Source: Alitta virens
Lineage: Eukaryota > Annelida > Polychaeta > Phyllodocida > Nereididae
DNA: 64,000 bases
Direction of reading: 5' to 3'
NCBI GenBank assembly: GCA_932294295.1
Contig: OW028573.1
Coordinates: 63,155,829-63,219,828, forward strand
Below the pieces are notes generated by a model that was given only the letters and a program-made list of their open reading frames with translations, made no database searches and had not been told where the DNA came from. Shown here in pieces: positions 1 through 12,900 of the stretch (within the stretch, counting starts at the first letter, position 1; every line of letters starts with the position of its first letter). A program made the position numbers and the translations under genes.

Positions 1-125
1 CCACTGGTTGCTTTCACACGTTAGGTGCCACGTGCTGTCACTATTCTTACAGCCTATGACGCCACCTTGTGATTTTCTCTTGAACCAGGCATCAGCTGGA
101 GGCTCCAGGTCTGCACATCCAATGG
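1..125 (-). CDS. Exon 4 (partial): sushi/CCP-like module, runs off the left edge
   Basis: Partial exon starting after a GTTGTATTGCAG acceptor at 126-127 and continuing past position 1. In phase 1 it is open for all 41 complete codons. It reads (T)IGCADLEPPADAW..., with cysteines at about residues 252, 274 and 285 and tryptophans at about 281 and 290. The spacing Cys-x(21)-Cys-x(6)-Trp-x-Leu-x-Cys...Trp resembles the second half of a sushi/CCP module. It continues the extracellular architecture directly after the CUB-like domain. It could also be a related small Cys-rich domain rather than a true CCP. What follows, such as more repeats, a membrane segment or the stop codon, is outside the window. 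Confidence 0.84.
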
Positions 126-715
126 CTGCAATACAACATCATACACTTTGAAGCATCCACAAAAAAAAGAAAACAAAGACTTCAGATCTAGCCATAAGGT
201 ATCTACCAACGACAATCATTACTACAATTCTGATATCATAGCAGAGGCAGATTACCATCTGACTTTGATGATAGATATAGTCCTATGTAAGGTATTAGCT
301 TTGTAGTATTGCAGAGATGGCTACAGGTCATAAGATCGATAGGACGTTGACTAATTTGTTTTACATCGTTTTTTGATCTAGGAACAATGCATAAATCCCA
401 ATTATCGATGCTGCACATTTCTTCTTAAGCCACGAGAGTCATTAGAAAACAAGACATAACATAATAATATTTTCTAGAGCTGACCTGAGCAATTATACAA
501 AACTGTAGACCTGGGAATTAATTGTCTCATGAACTGTAGACTTGGGAATTGTTAACTTTGATATATTTGTATTTCATTCTTACTAGTGTGTTTAAAAAAG
601 TCTGAATGAGATGTATTTCTTTTCTTTCTGCATATGCATATAAAAGCAAAGGAATGGATGTTTCTGTATTAGATAATTACAGGTCGTAAATCTAGCTTTT
701 CCAATCAATACTCAC
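126..715 (-). other. Intron 3 (590 bp)
   Basis: Lies between the CUB-like and sushi-like exons, with GTGAGT at its 5' end and GCAG at its 3' end. It is AT-rich. A 60-codon open frame inside it has no recognisable domain. Nothing else stands out. Confidence 0.85.
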
Positions 716-1093
716 TTTCATAGTACAGCATGAAGCGCCCCCCATCGGGGCTCACATTCATTACGACTTCAATGGAATTGGACGTCGAGGTGTAGGCGTG
801 TGTCACCCTGGCGTTTGCTGCAGTAACTATAGAGCTCTTATTGAGTGCCCTCTCGCGGATTATGGAGTATTTAATAGAAGCAACAGAAGGCCTGGGAGGT
901 TCGTCTGCTGTCCTTAGATTAAAATCATAGAGAGAGATGTTTATCCTTTGTCCTGGATCCACCTGGATGATCCAAGGGGTCTCGAGGGATCCACATCCAG
1001 TTTCCTCAGTGATACTGCTGGCGATGTAGCCTTCGGAAGATACCAACTTGACATAGTTGGATGAGTCACATAAGCCCTTCTGGGCTGTTGCAA
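716..1093 (-). CDS. Exon 3: CUB-like domain
   Basis: A 378-nt exon, phase 1 at both ends, residues about 124-248. It encodes a CUB-like beta-sandwich module. A cysteine near the start (about 131) and one before a TPWIIQV strand (about 156) precede the typical PGQRINISLYDF stretch (about 169-180), and the exon ends in a GGRFMLYYE strand. Only two cysteines are present where classical CUB domains have four, so it is a short or divergent CUB. Three N-glycosylation sequons (NIS, NKS, NVS) fit an extracellular location; the third is followed by Pro and may be used poorly. The acceptor has a strong pyrimidine tract (TTTTCTATTTCCATCGCAG) and the donor is GAAA|GTGAGT. Such domains usually mediate protein or ligand contacts; no specific partner can be inferred. 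Confidence 0.9.
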
Positions 1094-1472
1094 CTGCGAT
1101 GGAAATAGAAAACAATCATTTGACTTTATATCGCAAAATTCCAGGACTGACAAAATGTTACAAAATATATATTGGACCATGTTCATATATTGGTAAGATT
1201 ACATAGGATTACTTTTCAAACCAATTTAAAACTAGGAATATGCCTAAATTTACTAAAATACTTCGATATCAAATCTTTTTCATTTAATATAGCAGCCTAG
1301 TAGTAACCATCATTATAATCCAATACAAACAGAGATAGATCTTCGATATGCAATCTGTATTCATAATCTTTAAACATTAGATGAAAACAAATTGTTAATT
1401 AAACTATTTGGCCAACTTTTGAGGTTCTGATAGATTCTTTTTCTGGGGTAACCTCAAAGCTAGTGCTGGTGC

Positions 1473-1498
1473 ATATATATATATATATATATATATAT
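1473..1498. repeat. (AT)13 microsatellite
   Basis: An uninterrupted AT dinucleotide tract of 13 units, running directly into a T-rich tail. Confidence 0.95.
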
Positions 1499-1841
1499 TT
1501 TTTTTAATTATGTATTTCTAAACGAACCAGTTTGTTTGAGCTGCAGATGCTATAAGGGTTACTGAAGGTTTTAAATTTACATGCCTTTTTGCCCAATCAA
1601 TATCTAATAGTTTCTGGCACATTTGCATTGAAACAGAGCAGACGTAGATTTCAGGCAACATTTTGGCTGACGTGGTAAATATTGGACATGATGGTGTGTT
1701 GACAAGCTTTAGGGTTACATGCAGTCATAGATTGCAAAAAGAGGGAGGTTAGAGGGCAACACCAAGCATCAAACATTTGCGTGGTTCACTTATCGTTTGA
1801 TGGGCGTGTAAAACAGAGGGCCAGAGTCAACTGCTAGATGT

Positions 1842-1861
1842 TGCTGCTGCTGCTGCTGCTG
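1842..1861. repeat. CTG triplet tract
   Basis: A run of about six CTG units in intron 2. Confidence 0.9.
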
Positions 1862-2546
1862 AGACTGCTGAGGGAAGAAGGGGAGATGCACCAAACTAGC
1901 AAGCCGAGCAGGCGCCCACCCTGCTAGGCATCAAAGCTACCATCAATGTTCTGTCAAGCCCTCCCCCCTCTCCTCCTCAAGTTGATTGCATAAGATGGCG
2001 TCTGACTGTAACCTTGCTCCAAGATGTCCCCTGAGCAACTGCAGCACGCATGGCCTGCATGACTGTGTGCTTTACAGCAGCCAACATGGTACCAAACAGG
2101 CCTCCAAAAGAAGTGAAGATATGGGAAGATGGTTCATACAGCTAAGGTGGCATGTTTCCAATGCACATGCAAGGGTATCGCATGTTTGTTTGATCAAATA
2201 CACCTTAGATCATCTTTATCATCTTTTGACCAGAGTTATGAAAACTAGTCTTCCTCTTATGAGATCTAACATGATGTAGATGATGTGCCAAACTCCAATA
2301 CCTGTATGCTCAGTGAAGCGCATGGGGCTTCAGCCAGCTGAGCATTCTACCCAGTTGCAAAAGAGCTAAACAAGTTGGAGTTTCTTCTTTGAAGAGCACC
2401 TTGAGAAATTTGCTGCCATTGTGGTTCGGCTTTCCTCAAGTGATCCCCAGAGATTAAAGGCTGCAAGAGGAGCTGCACACATCCATGGACTGTGTGCGTC
2501 AGAGAGGAGGCTTCCACCTGGAAGAACAGCACTCTCCCAGCAGCTA

Positions 2547-2566
2547 CAGCAGCAGCAGCAGCAGCA
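2547..2566. repeat. CAG triplet tract
   Basis: About six CAG units in intron 2, giving poly-Gln, poly-Ala or poly-Cys runs in spurious frames on either strand. Confidence 0.9.
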
Positions 2567-4052
2567 AATTGACCAGAGCCCTTCCAGCCTGCAGCCCCCA
2601 TCATTGATACAGATATGGAACATTCAGACAGCATCCAGCAGAACTGGCGGCCCAGTCAGTATGCATGGCCTGCTTAGCATTTGTCTTGTGCCTGCGAGGA
2701 GGTGATCATGAGGAGTGCAGCAAGGCGATGTAATGACTCGATTCCTTTCCCCCTCTGCTCTGATCGATGTCTTCTACCACCCCCATCTTTCAAATGTCCC
2801 CCGAGTTCCATGTCCCTGGCGCTCAGCTTGTTGCAACTGCCTCCAAAACCCATTTATTTGCCTATACCATCACATTCACAGACATTTCAGACTTCAGCCC
2901 TCAATGAAATCTGATAGTTGCCATTAACAACGTTTCTGGATCAAGCTTAGAGCAATGTGAGGCAAGACACATCGTATATCGGGTAGTTTTCGTCTGAGAG
3001 TGCTCCAATTAAGGGCTATTTTCTCTACAGACAACGTTCAGCCTTGCAACCTTTTTTTTTAAACCTTCTCTGTACCGTTAATCAAATGACGTTGCTAAAC
3101 TGTAGCGACTTTTATGAGCGTGATATTTCGGTCAAGCAGGGGTCAGCTTTAAAAAGCCTTGGCAAATGGGCAGAGAAGATTTTGGCCAGTGTCCAGCAGA
3201 GGAGAGCCAAGGAAGGCTGGAAGCAACGACACCAGCCAGCCACCCTTGACAATATTGGCGTTTTGATCTGGCCTGGCAGTCTCTAGGGTTTGTGTTTTAT
3301 TTCCAAATCGTGAGAGGAAATGGTAAGATGCTTGACGGGGGAGAACAAAGGAGTCAACGAGGACGGACATGGTGGCCCCGCGGTCCCTGGCCTGCTCCAA
3401 ATTGATCGCTTTAAAATCACCCACATTATCAAGGAAGGCATCAGGTTCTGGGCCGGTGAGTAGAGAGCCGGGCTCTTGGGAAGTTCACACCTTGTTAACG
3501 GACTATTGATGTTTTACTGTGCCCCTTATTGCATTATTGATCCCTCAGAAGACTTTATCGTAAACCTGGGCATGGCCAACGTAAATTTTTGGCTTCAACT
3601 GACACCTGTCTCAGAAAAGGACCGGTGCATAGCAAATTATTGTTCGATCATTGACTTTTTTTGTCTCTTGCCCGAGCCAAGACTCCCTGTATCGGTCAAT
3701 TACGTCAGTCCCCTGCTGACAAGTTTATTAGGTTCCAAGAGGGCCACCATTATAGCCTCAGAGAATAAGAGGACGGTACAGCAATGTACACACGTCTAGG
3801 AGAGCTCTTTATCTTCATATCATGTATTGATAGGCCCCCTGGCTTCCCTCGACTTAGCTCAATGTTTTTAGTCCTAATTTTCCCAGGGGGTAAATTAACC
3901 GCTAATCTCAGAGGAGTTTGCTCAATTACCCTCTTCCATGAGCAATATAAACACAGCAAATGTGTGTGGGTCTCTTCGGTGTTATTTATGCAATTTACTC
4001 TAGTTTTCTCTTTCTTTTTCCTCTCTGGATTCTTGTTTATTTTTATTTTTAC

Positions 4053-4337
4053 CTTTGACACACTTGTAGGAGCCCTCGAAGTAGGTCTTGAGTTCTTTGA
4101 AGCAGGGCTGAGTCTTGTCCAAATCACCATTAGGAACACTAATCTCACAGGATCTCTTGCCTGAGCACCATCTATCGGCCAGAGTCAGGACGTCGTGCTC
4201 GCACCCGATGTAACCCAGGTCAGCCTCCACGCATCTTCCAAGGCGCATGCGCCCATAATGAGCCGTCTCCATGACAACCACCTCGTTCCTCCAGCAGCTG
4301 GCCTTGAATGTCTCCGACTGACAGTATTCGCGGATAC
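4053..4337 (-). CDS. Exon 2: SUEL / rhamnose-binding lectin domain
   Basis: A 285-nt exon, phase 1 at both ends, encoding one complete SUEL-type (galactose/rhamnose-binding lectin) domain, residues about 29-122. Eight cysteines (about 33, 42, 63, 73, 85, 91, 106 and 120) match the family's disulfide set. The diagnostic motif AHYGR is at about 53-57, and the C-terminal signature QPCFKELKTY...YKC is a diverged form of the family's DPC...LKY...Y.C block. The acceptor is TTTTCTGATTCCAG and the donor AAAG|GTAAAA. In this family the domain binds sugars outside the cell; the ligand of this protein cannot be told from sequence. The first cysteine falls only eight residues after the predicted signal cleavage, so the lectin would sit at the mature N-terminus. 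Domain identification is secure. Confidence 0.94.
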
Positions 4338-5305
4338 CTGGAATCAGAAAAGTTACCCGATTACTACCAGGGCGTCCGGCGTGACCTTCATCAGCCACAT
4401 TAATTGGAAAGAGGGACCTTTGATGTGCAGATTATGCGCCATATTTGTTGCCCTTGCCTACTTGCCAAATTCATGCCCAGCACCAGCACAGTCAGCACCC
4501 ATCCAACTTTGGCCAACTACCTTATTAACTTATCAAACAAGATGAGGGATCTTATCGGGCCCTAATCTTGCTTGGTAATTAGACTGAGGGGCTTCTTGCA
4601 GTCTTGGGAGGCGCTCTCGGGGTCAAGGGTGAGAGAGAAGCCATTGACGTCGAGCGCTGCTTCGTTACGCGATAAAGGGCAACGCAAGAACCCGCGTCCT
4701 TTGTCGGTGGCGCTGATCTGTTGCCCAAGAAGTCTGCTCCTTTTGCCCAGCCCCATCCTGCAGCTACGCTGCTCCTTCACCCATCTATTGCTACTTTCTT
4801 CGCCGCTGCCTTATCTGTTTCAAAGCAGTAGTGTGGGCATGAGTAAAGCTCCTTCTTATAATACCTCCTTTCAATACACCATTCCCATGCAAAGCCTCAG
4901 AGCTCACAGCAAAAGTAAACCTGCCTGGAGATTGCTATAAAGGGCACAGAGGGATTTCACTTGTGGAAGACGGGGCCTGGCAGCCGCAGCAGCAATTTGC
5001 TCTATCTTTTGTCAGAGAAGTTCACCAAGGACACAAGGGCTATTTCTGTCATCATTGCATGCGGCTAATCCTGCCAGCAGCTGATAGGGTTTGCTGCTGT
5101 GGCAGTGCTGCTGCACAACCATGAGAATGACGAGTTCTTATCGGTAGCTCTAGCACCACCAAGTGCAGACGTTGAGCTCTCCCATTGCATCATCACCCTA
5201 TAGCGAGTTGACCCACCAGCCTTAGCCCTAAAGCCTGCAAGGCCGACATACCAACTTATTGCAATGCACCCCCCATTCCACAGCCCTGATTTAGCTGCCA
5301 CATAG

Positions 5306-5318
5306 CCCCCCCCCCCCC
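5306..5318. repeat. C13 homopolymer
   Basis: A run of 13 cytosines (G13 on the minus strand, the transcribed sense of intron 1). Confidence 0.9.
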
Positions 5319-8300
5319 AGCTACTCGTCTTAAAAAACACTGTATTTTGTGCATAAATATGTGGGGGTGCCTCTCGTTAGTATTCCAATCACAAGAAGGT
5401 AGGAGAGAAATGAAGCAACCTAACACCAGGCTGATCGAGTCCAGCGATTGCCTTGTCTGTTTTGTCAGGCTCGCCTTAAGAGGATTTGCCGCCAAATGCC
5501 CGAATCTCGAGCGGTCATTAGCAAGGGGAGAATCTCATCCTTTCTCGCCATCGCCGAGAGGATTTCAGAAAATTTGTGTTTTGTTGACTAACGAAGCAGT
5601 GGGAACGTGTTGATATCGACTGATGCGGGTGTGTTCAGGAATGATTATGACAGGGCTGACAGGGGCCGTGCTGAGGCGGGGACATGTGAAGGGCCTCTCC
5701 AGATCACCCCAGCCCTCTGTAACCCCCTGCTAGACATCTCAGCCGACGCCTCCTATTATTGCTCACTATATGAGCATCGTTAACGGCCTGGGTAAACACG
5801 ATTTAGTTATTGGCAGGACTGATTTAATGTCCATTGTAGCCTCGGGTCATATATAAGCCCTGCATGGAGTCGTTTATGAGCTTAACGTGTCCTAGGGAGC
5901 ATGCTGAGATTAACGCCTTTGTAAATCTTGCAATCTCCACTGCTACTGCCAGCCTATATTGCTGTAATAACCAGATGCTCACTGATATAATAAAGATAGA
6001 CTTCTTTTTTTTTCTCGTACACTATGTTAGCTGTGGTAATGCGTCCACCACCAAGGTATATTGATGTCAATGTTATATTTCATAATACAGACTAATTAAG
6101 AATTGACCTCAAACTTGATGCTTATCTATTGCATTGACTTTCTTTGTTCTTCTGCTGAGCCCAATTCTAGACTGCATTCAAGCCTCATGCAAAGAGGAAT
6201 ATTTGTTTCTCTCTAGAATAAGGCTTATCCCCCACACACTGAATTCATTTTTGTCACGATTCCGGAATAATGAATATCAATATATCAATGACTGTCAAAT
6301 CGCTGAGAGTTGCCAAAAAGCCCAAGCGCTTGCCATTATATCTTCGGCAGATATATTGAATGCATTAATCGAATTTCTATAAATAACGCTAATATAGGAA
6401 TTGTAGTGTTTGCCATACTGCACGTGTATACAGTGGTTGAGGGGTGCTTGTAACATGCTGCTGATGCGGCTGATGCTGCTGGTGCTGATGATGCTGTGGC
6501 AAATACATCTAGATAGGAGGGCCCTACTCTCTCACTAAGCACGCTTCGTTAGGTTCGTTTCAGAGACAGCCATGCCGAGAGTGGTTGTCTTGTGTCGACT
6601 GAGAACAACCTAGACCAAATATCTATCTCACAGAGAAGAGAGTGAGCAAGGGAAGAGAGGGACCAAGAGAGAAGAGTTGCGTATCTGTGGAGAGGATGTG
6701 TCCCCCTGCGGGACCCCAGCATTGACCAGCACCCCAAGCATCAGTGGACCTTGATCAAAGCCCACTCAACAATCACTCCTCTCCCGGGCCCTCCCTTTTC
6801 ACCACCGAATAATACATCATGATCCAATCCTTTGAGACAGCCAACAGACTGTGCCTATCACAGCTATCCATGTGATTGGCATCATAAATACGTCCTTAAT
6901 TACCAGCATTTGCGCCTGGTCCACCTTCAAATTTGAGGGTAGCTTCCCCTGAAGTGAACACGCCTGCTGCATAATCGCGCCGCAAAGCGGTGGCATTGGA
7001 GTATTTGGACTGGGCTACGCTGCTTGTCTCAACTTGAATGTCTCTTAAGAAGTGTTAAGAAGCCCTAAGACGGCGTGTCATGTCCCTGCCATTTCCACCA
7101 CTCAGCCACCTCTGCAGCTCCAATCAGCCCGCCTCCTCTTCACATTTAAATAGCTGTGAATCTTTCACTCCCAACAATGGGCCAATTTCATGTAAAAACT
7201 ACTCGCATCTTTGCCGCGTTGCAAGACAAAAGGCGGTCCGATTAGATTTGACTTTTTCGGGGTCTGGACGAGATTGGCAAATTGAAAGATTGTCTGCCTG
7301 CATCCGATGCCACTAGCAAGGCGTGACACTGATAAATGGAGGCGAACACCCGATCGGCAGAGCAGACCAGCTCCTAAACTGCAAGTATAAGCCATGCAGA
7401 AAGATATTTTATCAAGCATGTAATATTAGCTGTGTCAAACAAAAATACGTACGAACCATTTAACACTGAGTTTGATAAATCGGCGGCCATGACCCGATAT
7501 TGACGTGATGAAACTTAGAATTACTCAGGAGCAGTTCAATGTCAGGCAACAATGGCCTGGTTAGAAAGGGTCAGGGCAGGCTGGCTGCATGCAAACATGA
7601 CAATTTGACAAGAGTCATTTGATCAGAGCTGCATTAAAAGCGTCCGGTCAGGGTAAATATCATGTCTATGCAGAGCAAGCACTTGCGCAGTCGACACCCA
7701 ACTTATTTGGCCAGGCTGTTCCGGACGCGATTTACTGGCTACAAGGAAAAGGTGGGTCTGGACAGGGGCCGCCAGGCACACTGGGGCTGTCTATAGCCTG
7801 ACCGGACTTGCGCCGGCTGCAACATTGACAAGCTTGGGAATGTATGGTGTCTTTAGTGCTGTCAGCGGCGTGTGGGACAAGTGTGACCCGCAACTCTAAT
7901 GAAAGTGGAAATGGGCGAGAATTAAGGGCTTAAGGAACTATTTCCAAGGGAACAAGTCAATGGCTATCGACTGAAGGGAAATGGCGAGTAGTTGATGTCC
8001 TAATGATGGCGGGCTGGTCCCCACAACCACCGGCTTGTTGCTGCCAACCTATTGGCCACGGGCCTAATTTACCTAATGAAACTTATCCTGACACTGCCGA
8101 TGCCTGGTGTGATAAACACGGCCTGCCAGGTCCCACCACACGCTGGCTTTAACCTGATTATTTCATCGATTGTCAATGCGGAACAAGTGCTTTGCCATGT
8201 CGCTGATGGATAGCCCTTGAAATCATAGCAGCGTCTGGCAAAAAAGGCTTTTTTTTCATGTGGACTCCAGAGGGTTTGCAATCCTGTAAGTTTATTTGCC

Positions 8301-8755
8301 CTGTCTAAACTAACCTCTCAACCACAAGCGTGTTTGTGACAAGACTGGCTCATTTCCCAGGGGTCCATTTTTGCACACTACGCACCATGTCACCCACAGG
8401 ACCAATGAAGCGTTGTTGTCTCCCTGTGCACTAATTTTCCCTTGGCCTAATTGAAAATAACGCCTTGATCAATGCCTTGTGCTGTTAATCTGTAAACAAG
8501 AGAACAGCATGGCAAATGAAAGCCAGGTAGCATGTTTGTGGGGCAGCATTCTAAACTCGCCTTGTGTTTATGGAACGCTTCAACATGGCCCATCCATCAA
8601 AAAGTTTTCAGTTTTCTGAAATCATTCTTGGCTTACACGACAGGCACACTGACTCCTAATCCTTCTCTGTGTTGAAGCGTGCCTTGAACTGCAGCCTTTT
8701 TATAGATGCAAACAAATTTGTGAGGATTGAATATCCATCCCTGATGTAGTGAGGA

Positions 8756-8773
8756 CAGCAGCAGCAGCAGCAC
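8756..8773. repeat. CAG triplet tract
   Basis: About six CAG units in intron 1. Confidence 0.9.
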
Positions 8774-9922
8774 CAGTATCGCAGCTTATGTTTGCACTCT
8801 CTAACTGCCACAGCAGTGCGGTTTTTAGGTTAAGGTTGCTAGGCAAACAGGGAAAGTTTTGGAGAGCATGCTTGGGCATTATGCAATGAATCATATTCAT
8901 TTGCGGAGCTGGTGGCAAGGATGATGATAGGTTCGTGGCTCAGGGTGGCCGTCTCGCTCTTGTCACCATAGATTATTGGCTCGATTTTGCCATTTCCTAG
9001 GAGGGAGGTGTCCACCGGACGCCTACTGGAAATTATGACTATCTACTAATGACATGGCGACGGCAAATCGATGGTCATTGAGACAGGGATCTGTGTCTCA
9101 ACTCCTACATTATGGCCCTAATGCCCTGGGACATGAGCAGTCCCTCAGCACTCGTGTCCAACGCTGACACTGCTGGGCAGACTGCTGCTCCTGGGTTTAC
9201 ACCACGCCTCCCAACAACTTCCTCTGATTTAACAAGACTGCCTCCGACGAGCGATTGTTGCTGCCTCCCACTAACCCCAAAATGATGTCCCCCGGAAGAG
9301 GAAATAACCCCCAGTCCACAATAATCCCATCGCTCTTTGTCCATTGATACTCTTTCTTTTCGCTGTGCACAAGCAAGACTCCTGGAGGTGAAGATTTCAC
9401 ACTTGATATCATTGATCACTGTCGTTGGGGGGGACATTTCTCACTGGATAGAAGTCCGCTTAATGTCAAGTGTGGTGATCTAAGACCAGCCTTAGCTATT
9501 CCATGCACGTCCACACTCGAGTCGCATCACCAAGAAATATTTGCTCTCAACGTAATTATCGTCCAATCTCTACCGCCTAATGCCTGCGAAATTATGCTCG
9601 AATTAGACATTATGCTAGACATGGAAAGATTAAAGCAGTGAAGTTTAGCAGGAGACGGATGGGATTCGGTTAAGTAGCGACTTGGGATTGCTCCGGCCGG
9701 TCTATTTGATGGGGATTGTTGATCACAGAAGCAAATCATGGGATTTTCCTTCCATGACCAATCAGGAAAGCTTCGTTTGATGTATATCTGAGTCCTTGCT
9801 GCTCCTGGATTTTTTTCTCTATTTCACTTGCCATGGCTCCTTTCCATGCAAACTGGTGTTGTTCATTTGGCACAAGCATTGAGGAACTTGCAATAAAACA
9901 GCCCCTGCATCAATGGACTCAC

Positions 9923-9979
9923 CTCGCCCCAGGAATTCTTATTTCTCCTCAGGCTGGTGCCAGATGTAGATACGAAGTC
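9923..9979 (-). other. Candidate cassette (possibly poison) exon in intron 1
   Basis: A 57-nt interval on the gene's own strand, bounded by a good acceptor (TCTCATTTGCAG) and a near-perfect donor (GCGAG|GTGAGT). It is open only in phase 0. Spliced between exons 1 and 2 it would be read in phase 1 and hit a TAA after about 13 codons, truncating the protein just after its signal peptide. It may be a regulatory poison exon, part of an unrelated non-coding transcript, or chance; the evidence is splice-site quality alone. Confidence 0.25.
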
Positions 9980-12900
9980 CTGCAAATGAGATCCATAATA
10001 TGAATACCTCTCCTTGTGTGGGGAGGCACATTCTGCAGATTGTGAGTTCTCAATTGGTGATTGATGTTTCTGTCAAGATGATAGGGTGGGCCCTTCATGT
10101 GAATCATATTTGTCAAGATTTTATCCAGATACCAATTCGCCATTAAAGATATCAGAATATTAGGTAATATCAATGCATTTAATTGAGCAGTTTTGAGTCT
10201 GATCATATCTCCCATTAAATGTATTTCCTTTACTAATTATGCCAGCCAGTCTCATTTCGTCAATTGTTTATGTTTCCTGTTTGCCATACGATATGCTTTT
10301 TTCATTAACTATGATCTTACAACTGAAAGAATTCTGCACTGAGGAATGGTTCTCTATCTAAAGGCTTGTTTACTTGGTGTTGTTCGCAACCATTGCTATG
10401 TTGGCATTGTATAAAGAGTCTTTGTGTACTGCAGTTGCTTTTTGTGTTCTTTGTTCTATAAAAGAAACAATTCAAGAGAGTTTATTTCCTTTGATTCGTG
10501 ACAAAAATCCCGTCTCTTAAGTGGATTCCTGAGTGACATTGTAAATAGTTGATTGAAGTAAGTGAGCCAATGCTTGTGTATTATGACAAACAGCCAAGTC
10601 AGTGAAGCGTCACGGGCTGACGGAAGTGATAGCCAAACATTGCGCATGCCCAGTGAGGTCAAGAGGCATGACGCATGTTCTACGTTGCTGGACAGGTTTA
10701 TCTCTGGGCACAGGAACTACTGTCAGAAGGTCCATGTCACATTACGGATCGCCAGGTTTGATCAATGCCTGCCACAGGCTTGTCAACACATACCATAGTT
10801 GCCTTGCTTTCAGTATACCGGCCAGCCATTTGAACACATGGTCGGAGCACTGTTGCCTCATTCAACGCAAGGGGATTCAAGCTTGACTGCCTTCATACGA
10901 GCCTTCATAAGGGGGTGATGGAAAAGGTGTTGGTCATTCAGGACACATTTGTTTGGGTATTGGAATAAAATGAGAAAGAAATGAAGAATAAAGTGCCATG
11001 ATTTATGGTGCCATTTGATTATTTATGGTCGCAGAGGCGAGTAATGTGGAAGAGGGAGAAAAACCTGCACTACACTTGACAGGAAGCTGAGAAGGCTTGG
11101 TGAGCAAAAGCTCCTTGATCCCATCTAAGCTCCTACATGTAGCTGATGGTATCGTACACAGACTAGGCATCACACAGGCTTCCGATCGTTGTGAAGCAGC
11201 AAAATAACCAATCAAAAAGGATGTCACCTCTGGTCGGCTGACATTTCCTGGCCCACTTGGTTTGGTTGGTCGTCATTATCTTTTTATCTGTAAGGGTATT
11301 GGGAGCCTATGCGAGTGTGAAGTCATGATGTCAGTGGGGCTTAGATGTCTATCCCATCTGTGTTATCCTGCCTGATGCCACACATTTCTCCATCGGCACA
11401 CCAACATCAGACACTATATTGCACAGCGAATTCTTCCATTTGCGGCTAATCATCACGTGAATTATTTATTATGTGAGGTCATACGTGGTTACCTCTCTCG
11501 TTTAAGATTAAAACGTTTCCTAAAAACACGATCGATAGGTATTCGCATCCATTGCCCGGTTCCTTTTAACGTAGCGCCAGATGCAGGTGACACTCCGTGG
11601 GCTTTTATGGCAGAAAAGCGAATGTGTTTGTCGTTTACATTACCAGTGTCTCCTGGCACGTGTGCCCATAAAGAACCTGTCAGAGGCAAGTGACGGGTCA
11701 GCTATAAATGTGTTTTGCCTCTCCGCTGCATTCTACGACGATATATGGGCTCGTTGAAATGCTGAGATTTTTGCCAAAGTGGAGTGGAGCGGAGCAGAAG
11801 AGCACAGCTCCCAATGGAGCAATCTGTGGGGCCGTTAGGTGGGCCATTGCAATATGAAGGAGCTTAGGCTGATGTATGGTAGAATGGCAAATCGCTGTTC
11901 TGCCAAGCTGTCTTGAGCCGTCTCTGGCCGCTCATAACGTCATTACATAATCGCTAGTTGTGTCACAATTTCTTGGATTATCTGCAACACGGCTGCGCTG
12001 ACACACAGCAGAATGAAGATGGTGTTGTGATGTGGGGCCACTGACACACAGTCCCAGGCCTGCTATAAAGCTTAATTGATCTTCGCCGCACAGGGGCTTA
12101 CATCCTAAGCATGTAGCATGTGGGGTCAGGGGTCATGACGAGGTCAGGCCTGGGGTTAAGTTTGACCTGTTAACATGAGCAACTCAAATTGTTGCTGCTG
12201 CAGTAGCAACAGTCTCAAACGTTGAGACAGGTTGAAATAGCTGGGGGCTATTTCGGTAAAAAGGAGCTTTTCTTTCAGACATTACAGACGCAAGGTTCTG
12301 CAGTAGGCCCACCTTGCCCCTAGGTTAAGATGTCTACTCTACAGCTGGCCCTGCTAATCGGTTTTCAAAGCACAACTGAACAATCGTCATCCCCTTGACA
12401 CTTACCATATTTCAACTTCAAAAAGACACGCAAACTTCGAACAAATTTACGGCCCCATTGTTGGGGGTTTGACTAAATTATGCATAAGAGTTGTCCCGGA
12501 AACTTGCCGAATCCTGGTGCCATCACATGCATACTGATTTGGGAACACGGAGCCCTCAACAGCTTTTTCAAAGGAGAGACGAGAAGAGGTGGAAACGAGC
12601 ATTGCCTCCTGGTTTGTGTTTGGTTTCAAGGGACCTGCAATCTTGTTGCATGTGTACATATTCATCCCCATTTGAAATTGCAAACAACACACATGAAGAA
12701 ACATGATGCCAAAGTTGACAACCGCTTTATGGCGCTAGGGGCAGGTAAATCGCAATCCGTTTGTAAAGAAATCTTTAACAACCAAATCAATAGCAACTGA
12801 TTTATGGATAGAGCATGTCCCTGTAGCTGTTGATGATAAACTGCTGTTTTACTGGAATGGCTGTTGCAATGTAGCTCCATTGTTGCGCAGACATGCTCCA

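Larger units (their letters stand above)
1094..4052 (-). other. Intron 2 (2,959 bp)
   Basis: Separates the SUEL and CUB-like exons. It contains an (AT)13 tract at 1473-1498, a CTG tract at 1842-1861 and a CAG tract at 2547-2566. Several overlapping open frames of 70-107 codons occur on both strands, partly caused by the triplet repeats; none shows a domain or a convincing exon structure. Confidence 0.85.
4338..9922 (-). other. Intron 1, part 1: GC-balanced non-coding
   Basis: The 3' part of the 31.2-kb first intron. Base composition is balanced and interspersed repeats are nearly absent. It contains a C13 run (5306-5318), a degenerate TGCTGATG-rich stretch (about 6459-6496) and a CAG tract (8756-8773). 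AT-core homeodomain-type sites such as TAATTA are scattered, but I cannot show they are functional. No exon in the required phase 1-1 frame was recognised. Confidence 0.7.

Noticed and set aside
3317..3457. Plus-strand frame of about 45 codons ending at a GCCG|GTGAGT donor inside intron 2
   Set aside because: The peptide looks protein-like and the donor is good, but there is no clear acceptor and no family match, and it lies antisense in an intron.
12407..12473. 67-nt interval with a good minus-strand donor
   Set aside because: Its frame does not match the phase needed between exons 1 and 2, and the acceptor is weak.
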